In this document: positions 55,801 to 63,716 of the stretch, in pieces
How the letters are laid out: the number at the start of each line of letters is the position of its first letter
Position numbering within the stretch: the first letter of the stretch is position 1
Origin: Durusdinium trenchii
Lineage: Eukaryota; Sar; Dinophyceae; Suessiales; Symbiodiniaceae
Length of the DNA stretch: 64,000 nt
Reading direction: 5' to 3'
Assembly: GCA_963970005.1 (NCBI GenBank)
Contig: CAXAMN010006502.1
Span: 126,164-190,163 of the forward strand
Program-made: the position numbers and the translations under genes
Notes under the pieces: generated by a model
Seen by the model: the letters and a program-made list of their open reading frames with translations, nothing else
The model's database searches: none
Told to the model about the DNA's origin: nothing

Positions 55801-57427
55801 AGGGCCCAAGAGAGGACTTAGTGGCTGTCCTTTGCCACTTCTTCAGTCGGCGGCCTCTGGAAGGGTGGCTGGCTCGTCGACAGGAGAGGCTGAAAAAGAG
55901 GTCCAAAACTTCCATGGTGGTCTTGCCACCACTGCCTGCCAAGCTTCAATCCGTATTGCGATGTCACTCTCAAGAAATGCTTCACGCTGCTGTTGTGCAT
56001 CTTCAGGTCATGGTTCAGAAATTGCACCCGTCTGATGATACTCTCCCTCTTACCAAACAACGCCCATGCCCCTCTGGCGCTGCCAGCGCATCATCGCCTG
56101 CCTTGCGTTCTCCCTTTGCAGCCTTGTCTGGTCATGGTGATAGCTTCGCAAGCTTCACTGAGCTTTGTCATACTGCACGGGAGGACCTATTCTTGAGACC
56201 CGAGATGTTTCCCTCCGTGGACGTGGATGTGGAACAACCACTGAATGCGTATTTGCTGGACTTCTATCGGCATGGTCAAGGGCGCGCACTGGTGAGAGAC
56301 AATCAGATTCCACAGACGGAACAAATCCACTTGCCAAGCACCGGTTTCTTTTTTTTGATTCACCCAATCCTGGAGACCTGGTAGATGGATTACATAGGAT
56401 TGGGGGGCAGGTCCATGGTGAGCCCAGCCCATAAAAAATAGGTGGTGCCACTCAGAGCCAAATTGGGCCAGGGTTCTTAGCAAAATCCTCACATTGTCCT
56501 TGCCTCACATCAGGAGTACTGGAACAACCTCCAAGACTTCATGTTCGTCCTCCGTGCATTGGCCTCCGCTGCCAAGCACCGCCATGGCCGTGCCGGAGCG
56601 GCGAGGGGTCTGGAGCTTGCCGAAGATGTGGTCGTCTCCAGCCTTGGTGCCCAGACGAAACATCGTCTCCAGCTGGTCAAAGGCAAACATCGGGATTAAG
56701 ACTCAGCCATGCTAACACCGAGTCAAACGAGGGAGCATGATTTGTTGGATGATGTGAGCATGTCTTTCTTTTTCACCGGCCAAAAGGGTTCATTCGTAAA
56801 TCATTGAGTTGACAATGGTGGGATATGTGTATTGTGAATTGTCGGGTACTGATGTGTACTTTTCCTGTGACGAAAGACTCCAATCCCTTCTAGCCCAAAT
56901 CATGGGCTTCCTGTCCCACATAGTTACAACGCCTGACAAATATATAATTATCATTTTGCAGAATGCCAGTGCCGTTAGTTAGCACTGACATGTTTTCACT
57001 CAAACAACCTTTCTTTTTGGTGCACCTTCTGTCCATCAATCAGGTGCCATCAGCAGTGAGTTTGAAACTTCTTTCAGGGCGTGCAGGTAATTCCTCACTC
57101 CTCAAACCACAGGAGCTGGGTGCTGCAAAAGGGAGCTGCGGACAGAGAGTCAGTTGGCGTGTCTCACAGCTGACATGTTTGTCCAGAAATATAGCTGTCC
57201 AGATATATAATATGGCAATATATAGCATATTATAGCAGAATCATTTATTCTATGTTCATGCTTTGAATTTGAGATCTAGATGTACCTACTTGTCCATTCT
57301 TTTCATGCCCTTCGCTTTGCATGCTGAACCTCCACCCTCACAGCAGACGTGTTGTTAAGCCTACAGCCGTGAGGTGATCCGCTGCTTCGACGATGCCAGC
57401 TTGGAAGCGGAGCTGGGGCTGCTATAG
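43291..57427 (+). CDS. DDX60-like DExH-box RNA helicase gene (multi-exon)
   Basis: This is the best supported gene of the window. Candidate exons: 43291-43509, 43783-43893, 44354-44510, 45958-46781, 46924-47090, 47337-47461, 48171-48677, 49080-49285, 49454-49492, 51116-51540, 51907-52671, 53023-53339, 53514-53651, 54281-54433, 54577-54710, 54906-55068, 55314-55459, 55599-56318, 56514-56682, 57044-57086, 57367-57427. The order matches DDX60: N-terminal GGQ region, DEVH helicase core, [16 protein letters not shown], and a C-terminal domain with [19 protein letters not shown]60 is a Ski2-family cytosolic helicase linked to antiviral RNA responses in animals; a role here is inference. The 5' end and some middle exons are unresolved. 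Confidence 0.85.
44354..44510 (+). CDS. Helicase gene exon, N-terminal GGQ region
   Basis: The frame reads [20 protein letters not shown] followed by [23 protein letters not shown] and ends at CGA-G before GTGCCC. DDX60-type proteins, as I recall, have an N-terminal region with a DGD-like motif followed by GGQxLHxxYxxE; this exon shows the same pattern. The join to 45958 gives [14 protein letters not shown] in phase. The left boundary is less certain: an in-frame TAG at 44351-44353 coincides with an ATTAG acceptor. Confidence 0.7.
44511..45957 (+). other. Long first resolved intron with internal tandem duplication
   Basis: This 1447-bp GT-AG intron is supported by phase (CGA-G joined to GT-GTG-AAA). 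It holds CTGGTCC-type low-complexity DNA (44704-44820) and two diverged copies of a segment of about 280 bp (44882-45165 and 45165-45445). A TA/TTA microsatellite lies at 45758-45800. No further exon is required between its ends. Confidence 0.7.
44882..45445 (+). repeat. Diverged tandem duplication, about 280-bp unit
   Basis: Copy 1 has CCCTCATTGATGAGACAATG, GTTTTCGATGGTGATCTATT, GAAAATCTGCAATGCTTTGC and ACGCACTCGTCTAAGT. Copy 2 has GCCCTCATTGATGGGGCACT, ATTTTCGATGATGATGTACT, CGAAATCTGCACTACTTTGG and ACGCCTTCGCCTAAGT, in the same order and spacing. Both end in TCCTTTCATKGTCC. The similarity is old but collinear over the whole unit. Confidence 0.75.
45958..47461 (+). CDS. Helicase gene exons of the N-terminal domain
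   Basis: Exon 45958-46781 reads [39 protein letters not shown] and [17 protein letters not shown], like the N-terminal domain that precedes the helicase of DDX60 proteins. A 111-bp stretch (46527-46637) starting GTGATG may be an in-frame intron. Exon 46924 to about 47090 reads [20 protein letters not shown] and [18 protein letters not shown]. Exon 47337-47461 reads [20 protein letters not shown] and ends CGA-G before GTGAGG. Donor 46782 with acceptor 46923 is phase-compatible; the next join is unresolved. Confidence 0.65.
47575..47865. repeat. TA/TATAA-rich microsatellite tract in an intron
   Basis: Nearly 290 bp consist of TA runs, TATAATA/TACAATA repeats and TGATATATG blocks. The tract lies in the intron after exon 47461. 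Open frames across it are low-complexity Tyr/Ile strings and not genes. Confidence 0.85.
48171..49492 (+). CDS. Helicase gene exons of the linker before the helicase core
   Basis: Exon 48171 to about 48677 (after CCTCTCAG) reads [20 protein letters not shown] and [20 protein letters not shown]; its 3' end is uncertain because several donors (GTAAAG at 48416, GCAGCC near 48564) are possible. Exon 49080-49285 reads [20 protein letters not shown] and a Lys-rich stretch, ending GAG-CAG before GTGAAG. Exon 49454-49492 begins [17 protein letters not shown]; the 168-bp GT-AG intron joins these in phase. The basic, helical linker is consistent with its place between N-terminal and helicase domains. 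Further exons up to 51116 were not resolved; one may lie at 50215-50294. Confidence 0.6.
49499..49650 (+). repeat. CTACTAGTAGC repeat cluster 6
   Basis: It contains two full palindromes (49594-49605 and 49633-49644), TTCCTAGTAGTAATGCCAGG, and two copies of GCGATGGCCTCCAMCCTA. It begins within about 10 bp of the coding end of exon 49454-49492, so it forms the 5' part of that intron or was inserted at its border. The exon sequence just upstream, GCCAAGGAACCT, resembles the target duplication of cluster 3 (GCCAAGGAAACT) at 11 of 12 bases. Confidence 0.8.
51116..52671 (+). CDS. Helicase gene exons with ATPase core (DEVH)
   Basis: Exon 51116-51540 (after GTTCAG|G) encodes a helical region ([20 protein letters not shown]) and ends VQGFKPDE. 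The 366-bp GT-AG intron 51541-51906 joins to [20 protein letters not shown], restoring the FKPDxWQ lead-in of Ski2-type helicases. Exon 51907 onward has Walker [25 protein letters not shown] at 52283-52294 and LSATLG near 52366. All residues for ATP binding and hydrolysis are present. The exon probably ends at 52671 (TCA-AG before GATGTT, a GA donor); this boundary is inferred from phase. Confidence 0.85.
53023..53651 (+). CDS. Helicase gene exons between the two RecA domains
   Basis: Exon 53023-53339 reads [40 protein letters not shown] and [20 protein letters not shown]; the last part is the start of the second RecA domain. A 174-bp GC-AG intron (GATG|GCATC to GTAAG|CAAGG) joins to [20 protein letters not shown], giving one continuous Lys/Glu coiled coil. 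The second exon ends CAT-TTA-G before GTTGGG at 53652, in phase with 54281. The coiled coil is typical of the insertion in DDX60 proteins, by recollection. Confidence 0.75.
54281..55068 (+). CDS. Helicase gene exons of the second RecA domain
   Basis: Exon 54281-54433 reads [14 protein letters not shown] and [20 protein letters not shown], ending CGT-G before GCATCC. The 143-bp GC-AG intron joins to GT-ATT-GGC, giving [20 protein letters not shown], a hallmark of Ski2-like helicases. Exon 54577 to about 54710 carries [20 protein letters not shown]. Exon 54906-55068 reads [20 protein letters not shown] followed by [15 protein letters not shown] (motif VI). The border between 54710 and 54906 is unresolved: the expected SKT-VFAG join does not use a standard donor in phase. 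Confidence 0.85.
55314..57427 (+). CDS. Helicase gene exons of the C-terminal domain and stop
   Basis: Joins here are all in phase. 55068 to 55314 (GC-AG, 245 bp) gives [20 protein letters not shown]. 55459 to 55599 (GC-AG, 139 bp) gives [20 protein letters not shown]. Exon 55599-56318 has [40 protein letters not shown] and [18 protein letters not shown]. 56318 to 56514 (GA-AG) gives [20 protein letters not shown]. 56682 to 57044 (GC-AG) and 57086 to 57367 (GT-AG) give [20 protein letters not shown], and the protein ends EAELGLL at TAG 57425-57427. The arrangement closely follows the DDX60 C-terminal domain. Confidence 0.85.
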
Positions 57428-59433
57428 ATCCGATTTCGCCTTTTTCCGGTCCGGCATCCCGGACCAAAGGTGGGAAGGTTGGTGACTGGGATGCAGAGGC
57501 GGTGCAGATCCGGTGAATTGTGGTTTCTGCACTTGAAAAGGGGTGCACCAAGAATGACCAGCCCGGATGCTTTTCTTTGGACGGTCTTTCGGTATTGTCT
57601 TTTTCTGGATGTTGATGGGAGTGCTTTGGACATCCGGGATGTTTTTGCCAAAGATTTGGGGAGTATATAATAGTCCGAGCATGTCAGAGCAGGAAATAGT
57701 TTGAGCAAAGGAACACATTTTTGCGGACCCTGACCCGAGTAAGCCCGCCTCCGTCCCCTCAACAGACGCAGGCAAACCGGGGACTTAGAAGTTCCATGTG
57801 GATGGGAACAAACTCCTTAGCATCCGAATAGATCCGTACCTGTTCGACTCAAACCGTCACACACTTGTATGAGGACTTGAGGACTTGGAGGAAAGCCCCC
57901 TCCGCATGAGCTCTCTGAGAGCAATTCCGAACGATATGGCATATTTTGATTGGGCTTATTGTGATTTCGGGCAACATCTGGAGAGATAACTATATAGTGT
58001 AAATTGGTTAGGGCTAGACGCGCTCTTTGCCAAGGAGCGACATATAAAATCATGGTCATGGTCATATATGTAAGGTATAGGTAAATACCAAAATCAAAAG
58101 CAACAAAGCAACATGTACATTGGACAACATGAACTCAAAGACAACAAACTCATGCGCAGTTTCTATTTTTAGGACAAGGTTCTCGTAGGTCTTAAACTCC
58201 CTTTAGATAAGCTCCACAGCACTACCACTAGATTCCAGATTAAACTACCAACAGCATCAGTCAGTCATGAGCGGCAGAGGAGTGAGGTAAATACTGTAGT
58301 TAGTTAGGATTTGTTAGGATCAAAAAAAACAGCTGTGAGTTTGGAACCCAAGCATGTCCCACCAGATCAACTTCAAAGCACTCCACCGTTGCGTCGGGCA
58401 CCTTCACACGCCTCAGCCAGGTGGGCCACGGGGTCCCGGCAGCCGGACCCAAGCCACAAAGTGACATGCATGGACAGCATGGACCTGTTTGTTCAAGTGT
58501 TTGTTGAACTTCTTCGGTGGACCATAGGTGAATGTTGAGAATTCAAGACCAGAAGAAACGCTGATGTGGACCAGGTCAAGTTTCATCCAACGGTGCTACC
58601 CACGATAGTGCGGCTAGTTTCATCCTTTCAAGCCCTTCCACACTGGTCCACACATGCAATTACCGATGCCTGTCAAGGATCCATTGTTTGCCACAAAGGG
58701 AAAAGGAGGTGTTGGTATTCCAGGTTAGTTGGGATTCATTTGGGAATGGTTCCAAGAAGCACGTGCTGGTGGGCCAACGCCACCTGATACACCTTCCACC
58801 TTCCACCTTCCACTAGCAAAGCAGTAGGGATTCATGTTCAAAATCTTCAATCTCTTGGGATGCTCCTTCCAGGGAGAACATGCTGTGCAGGGCCGTGCGG
58901 TGGCTGACAGATAGAGTTTTTAATCCTGCTGCGAACGACCCAGGGTACGAATGGTTTCTTTGTAACCAGGATGATTGGAATCCTTATAGACTCCTTTTCT
59001 CTTTTGCGTCCAGCAGCTGCATGTTGTTGTTCTTTTGATCTGTACCAATGTACTATGCTCGCAGACAAAGCGTTTGTGATGAGCAAGAGCCACGGAAGAC
59101 CATCAGAAGACCCAGCTATCTCAACATACCCATCAAAATGCATTCAAATACCTAAACTGGCTACCAAAGTGGACAAGAACTACATGAACCCTCAATAGGT
59201 TTGTGGAGAATTGACAGTGACCGGGAATAGGTCCATCAACAGTGCAACGCACATTGTGGAAACGTCATGCAGATTGCATTGAAGAGAGTGCCAGTGCTGC
59301 AGATGACCCCGAGGCAGCCACGTTTTTGGGGACCCCGTTTTTTTTGTAGGATTCATCAGGTTGTCGGAACACTCTCGTGAAGCCTTGGTGGCCATGGCGT
59401 GTGCTTTTTCTGTTCTTTTAGTCCCATCGTCCA

Positions 59434-59548
59434 ATTACTAGTAGCATTCTTGCTCCTAGACGGCCAGGAGCCCCTAGTAGCTTCTTTGCTCCTAGTAGCG
59501 ATGCCAGGAGCCCCTAGTAGCGTTTTTGCTCACACACACACACACCGG
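59434..59548 (+). repeat. CTAGTAGC repeat cluster 7 with CA microsatellite
   Basis: Four CTAGTAGC cores (ATTACTAGTAGC, CCCCTAGTAGC twice, CTCCTAGTAGC) are separated by TTCTTGCTCCTAGACGGCC and GATGCCAGGAGC. The cluster runs directly into TTTTTGCTCACACACACACA. A complete 12-bp palindrome is not retained here. Confidence 0.75.
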
Positions 59549-60785
59549 ATTCCTTGGACGGTTCTTGTTTTGCATCGGTCGTCCTCAGCAGCTCGGCGTG
59601 CCGATCGCGGCGGCGGCGCGCATCGGGATGTCGGAGAGGGATAGGGATGTTGGCGCGAAGTGTGACAGCAGCGGCTCCACCTTGGAAGGGGGTTGCTGCT
59701 GTTTAAACACCCCCAGATGCTTGACCATAGTAACTTAGTATGCATGTCAACAAAGACTCGGCGGTTTTTGCTTTGTGTGAACGTGGAATCCAAGCTCGTG
59801 AGGATCACAGTGATTGAAACTCCCTACCCTTGGGACATTTTTTTTGAAGGGTAGACACTGGACTGGCTCTCCTAAATCCTGGCTGTAAACTCAGCAGCAT
59901 CAACTTTAACGAATAACCATTAACCATATGCTGGGCTGTTTGTGCTGTAGGATCCCTTGGATTCTTTTGGAACCTATGCATGCTGCTGTTGTTTGATCTC
60001 TTAGACCCTCAAGACTTTCGCATTGGGATTTCCTAAGAAACCCACGAAGGATCATCATAACATATCATCACCACATCTCCCATGCTCTATATTTGGCATT
60101 CAGTCCTTTTCCTGAACACTCGCATGTCGGTTGTTTGTCTCCAGGGAACATGACCCAAGATGCCCGTTCCTAGTTGCTTGTGCAGCCTAGACGTTCTACT
60201 CAGGCGGTTAAACCTTCAGTGGGTGCAGTGGGTATATTTATGTTATAGTTGTCAGATTCCCAAACATTTTACACTACGTGACGTGGTTTCAGTTTTTTCA
60301 CTCAATCAGCTAGAGCCGAGAGCCAGTCAAAGCGCCGTAGCTCCGTGCGACGCCCCACCGTGCGTTGCACACATTGTCTCAGTGGTGCACAGCAGGAGCC
60401 TCAGCCGTCGGTGGTCCAAGGTGTTTGCTGCTCCATATGGTTGACTTCAAGAATGAGGGACTTTATGAAAGGATAAGGAGTTATTCTTTCCAGATTTGCT
60501 TTATCGTCTCTTTGAATGGTTCTTTCGTGGCTTGATGTGTAGTAGATATGACGAGCGCTTTTGATAGCCAGTTGGGCGGGTACTTGTCGTAGGTGGATGG
60601 AGGAAGTCTAAGAATTCAGAAAGAACAAAGCATGTTTCACATACTCAGCTGTTCCCAGTTACAAATTCCCTTGCACATTTGTTCTCTAAGGTTGGAACAC
60701 GCTCCCCCTGATCCGTTTCGTACTGAGACCTAGACCCCAAAGAAGGCAAGGGTCTAATCGCTCTAAACCTAACCAAAAGCTGTTT

Positions 60786-60864
60786 CTCTCTCTCTCTCTC
60801 TATCCCTCTCTCTCTCTCTCTCTCCGTCTTTTTCTTCCTCTCCCCCTCCCCTCTCTCTCTCTCT
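60786..60864 (+). repeat. CT microsatellite
   Basis: About 80 bp of pyrimidine, mostly CT dinucleotides with two interruptions near 60825-60850. No gene is associated. Confidence 0.9.
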
Positions 60865-61949
60865 GGTGGTGGTTTAATATCAGATGATCGCCATGTTGTT
60901 TAAGATAGAAGATTGGATAAACATCTGGGTGTGTATTTAAACAGAAAGACCTCGTGGCCCAACGGGGGGTTTGGTCGCAGTTTGATCTACTGTAATGCAC
61001 ACCCACATTTGTTCAGTTCTGACAAAGTACACAATCAAGTCTCTCTTGCCCACATGTCCGAGGCCCTTCAATGACCAATCCACCCGGGTTGCACGAGGGT
61101 TACTAGCTGAAATCAAGTCGCAGTCCACAAAAAGGTATGCGTTTTCACTGTTGCCCAGGTCGCAGATGACCATTCCATGAGTCGGTGTCGGTGCATTTCG
61201 AGCGAAGCGACGTCCAATGTACGGTCGGGAGATTCCGGTGACTTGGGCAGCTTCTAATCACAAGACATCCAGGATGTGGGACCATTTATAGGGGTCCTGG
61301 GATGTGGTTTGTTCTATACATATATATATATACGTATTATACAGTGTGACAGTGTGTATATATATACAAAAGGACATTTTCCGAATGTTATCCTCAGCAA
61401 GAGAGCCGCACAAGAAACATATGTCGAAAGACAACGTTTCTCAGATAGCCCCAGCCTGCCGAAATCAAACCTCGCGTTTGTCTGAAACATGCTTCCTGTA
61501 ACATGCAATTGTCACTTGACTTGGCACAACTTGAATTCAATTGGATGAAGCACAGATGAGGGGACCAACATCAGCACGGCAGGTGCGGAGGTGAGATGAT
61601 GTTGTCCAACAAAACCATATAATTAATATATAGTATACGTCACTCAGGGTGCTTTCATTAGTGTTGTGGAAAACACACTTGTTTCAGATGTGCAACTTTT
61701 CACCCAGTTGACGAGTCATTCCTTTCGCCCAGTTGACGAGTCTCCTTCTGGGATGCCCCCACCCGACCGTCCACGTTGGAAGTCCAACCGATGTGCCAAA
61801 CGGCGGTCTTTCAACCCGCCCGACCGGTGCCCCACACGGCCGACTGGGCGGAATGAGATTCGGCCGACTGGGCGGGGGTCAGACCTCGACCAAAGACGAG
61901 TGGCCCTGTGCCCGCGCCAGCGAAGTGCTGGACCAACTGGATGAATGTG

Positions 61950-62010
61950 CTCACAACCTACTAGCAATGGCCTCCGACCTACTAGCGATGGCCTCGAAGC
62001 TTCAAAGGTT
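61950..62010 (+). repeat. Weak CTACTAGCGATGGCCTC cluster 8
   Basis: ACCTACTAGCAATGGCCTCC is followed by ACCTACTAGCGATGGCCTCG. These match the GCGATGGCCTCCAACCTA module of clusters 1, 5 and 6. In the plus frame they read LLAMASDLLAMASKLQ inside an open stretch ending at 62026. Confidence 0.6.
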
Positions 62011-62297
62011 GTTTCCTGAAAAATGAGATCTTGTACATCTAGCATCATTTAGCCTGAACATGTCCAGGTTGAAGCAACATGAGTGAAAGGCAATAAAAAA
62101 GGCACTTGATCCATACTGCTGAGAAGCCTAAAGCCGATAGAGCATCCTGGGTGATCGATTTTGAAGGGCTGTTCGAACCCAGTGACAATTCACCAGACTC
62201 CCCAAATCCTGTTGTTGTGTAGGCCAGTATGGCCGCAGTAACAAGAAGTGGTGAATAGCTCTAGGGTGGTTTGGGAGGGTTGAGAATTTTTGATTGG

Positions 62298-62315
62298 GTA
62301 CCATTTTGGCTCAAG
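62298..62315 (+). other. Dinoflagellate spliced-leader relict
   Basis: GTACCATTTTGGCTCAAG matches the 3' 19 nt of the conserved 22-nt dinoflagellate spliced leader (CCGTAGCCATTTTGGCTCAAG from established knowledge), lacking only one G. Genomic copies of the leader upstream of an ORF are known in dinoflagellates as traces of trans-spliced mRNA that was reverse transcribed and reinserted. It lies 66 bp before the ATG at 62381. Confidence 0.8.
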
Positions 62316-62380
62316 GCCAAGTGGGACCCATCACCCCCTGTTGAAGATAGGTGGGGGGTGGTGGGAGGGCGCAGGACGCC

Positions 62381-63716
62381 ATGGACGGACTGATGCCCGA
62401 TAGGGCCACCCTGGACTCATGGACGAGCTTGGTGGACGCGGCAACATGGGGAGGGCTAGAAGCTGGTCTGGTAAGGGCAGTTACCAGGCAGCTGGGCGAC
62501 CCCGAGTTGAGTTCATTGCCAGTGTTGGCCGTGATTCCGACAGAAGTTTTCGAAGCTGCGGTAGGGAGCGCCAACAGGGGTGATCGCAGACTCTTCGAGA
62601 CCGAGAAGGCGCCATGGCCTTTAGTGTTGAGTGCAATTCGAGTCAAGTATGGTGCACCTTCATTGTTTGCAGTTTCGTCTACCCACACACCGGAGACACC
62701 TGCCAGCGGAGGAGTGGCTGCAGGTTCAAGTGGGACGAAGCTCAAACTGAAGATGAGTCAGATCATTGACCAAGGTGTTGACTTTGAAGTGGAGATGTTG
62801 TCCGGCACCATGTTGCAGAAGATGAGGGCACAGTTTGTTGTGACAGAGGGGGACAATCCACTTGAGAAGGAAGAGGTGACAGATGGTCAATTGAGCTGCC
62901 TATACCACAAATTACAGTCTGGCCAACCACCTTTTGTTGACATGGGAGTGTGGGGACCACACGGAGATCGGATTGCCCGAGCCATGCGATTTGTCTCACA
63001 ACAATGGGGAGATGGGCAATGGAAGGCAGTGGAACTGCCTGGTGCTGCAAGCCTGGATGCTTGGGAAGAGTCGTGGAGGATTTTCCGTACAGGAGCACTC
63101 ATGTTGCAGTTGGCCACAGCCGCGACGTTGGACAGGTATGCATCAGAGTTCCGGACACGAGTGTTGCAGCATCCTGACGTATGGCACTTGGCAGCACAGG
63201 CAGACATGATGCAGGACCGAGTTTTGGTCCCAGGGGAAGAGGATGCAAGAGGCATTCCACTCTACGCACCCAGCATTGTTTGCATTCATACCAGGCCAAC
63301 CTTGGAACTCCCTGATCCGTGCCAGCGCCTCGCACTCCGAGTTTTGGTCAAGAGAGTTTGAGAAGCCAGTAATGCTTTACGTGATGAACTCCTCGAAGTC
63401 GGTGCCAGCCAGGCCACCAGGGCCAAGCGCCTCAGAGGAGCAGAGTTGGATGAAGCCTCAACCAAAGAAGAAAGCCAATGGAGCCTCAGCCTTTCATCCC
63501 CAGCGGAAGGATGGCCGCTACTTCAGGAGCAAAGCTGGAATCAACATTTGCTACGCCAGGGCGGCTGATGGACGTTCCAATGATCGATGCGACAAAGGCT
63601 TTGCTCACATTTGTGAGTGGTGCAGGGCACCGCACAAGACGATTGATTGGAGAAGAACAAAGGAAAGAGCAAGGGCAAAGGGGGGGAAACCCCCCAAGAG
63701 GCAGAAGCACATGTGA
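62381..63716 (+). pseudogene. Gag-like ORF with Cys/His cluster, one frameshift
   Basis: The first frame (ATG at 62381; an earlier in-frame ATG is at 62351) reads MDGLMPDRATLDSWTSLVDA, AATLDRYASEFRTRVLQHPD and a DMMQDRVLVPGEEDARG segment, to 63361. The frame at 63243-63716 then supplies HPQRKDGRYFRSKAGINICY followed by ARAADGRSNDRCDKGFAHIC and EWCRAPHKTIDW. The Cys/His cluster (CY, C, HIC-EWC, H) resembles the nucleic-acid-binding finger of gag-like dinoflagellate proteins. The C-terminus is very basic and ends at TGA 63714-63716. The shift lies where the two frames overlap, about 63290-63330. Confidence 0.6.

Larger units (their letters stand above)
57428..62297. other. Interval after the helicase gene
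   Basis: No gene was assembled. It contains a CTAGTAG cluster (59434-59525) followed by a CA microsatellite, a CT microsatellite (60786-60864) and TA runs (61318-61330, 61355-61365). Exon-like stretches on plus are 58330-58480, 59590-59700 (QLGVPIAAAARIGMSERDRD) and 61890-62026 (TKDEWPCARASEVLDQLDEC). None is recognised. Confidence 0.4.

Noticed and set aside
62170-62185. GTTCGAACCC, reminiscent of a tRNA T-arm
   Set aside because: No A box, anticodon arm or acceptor stem could be drawn around it.
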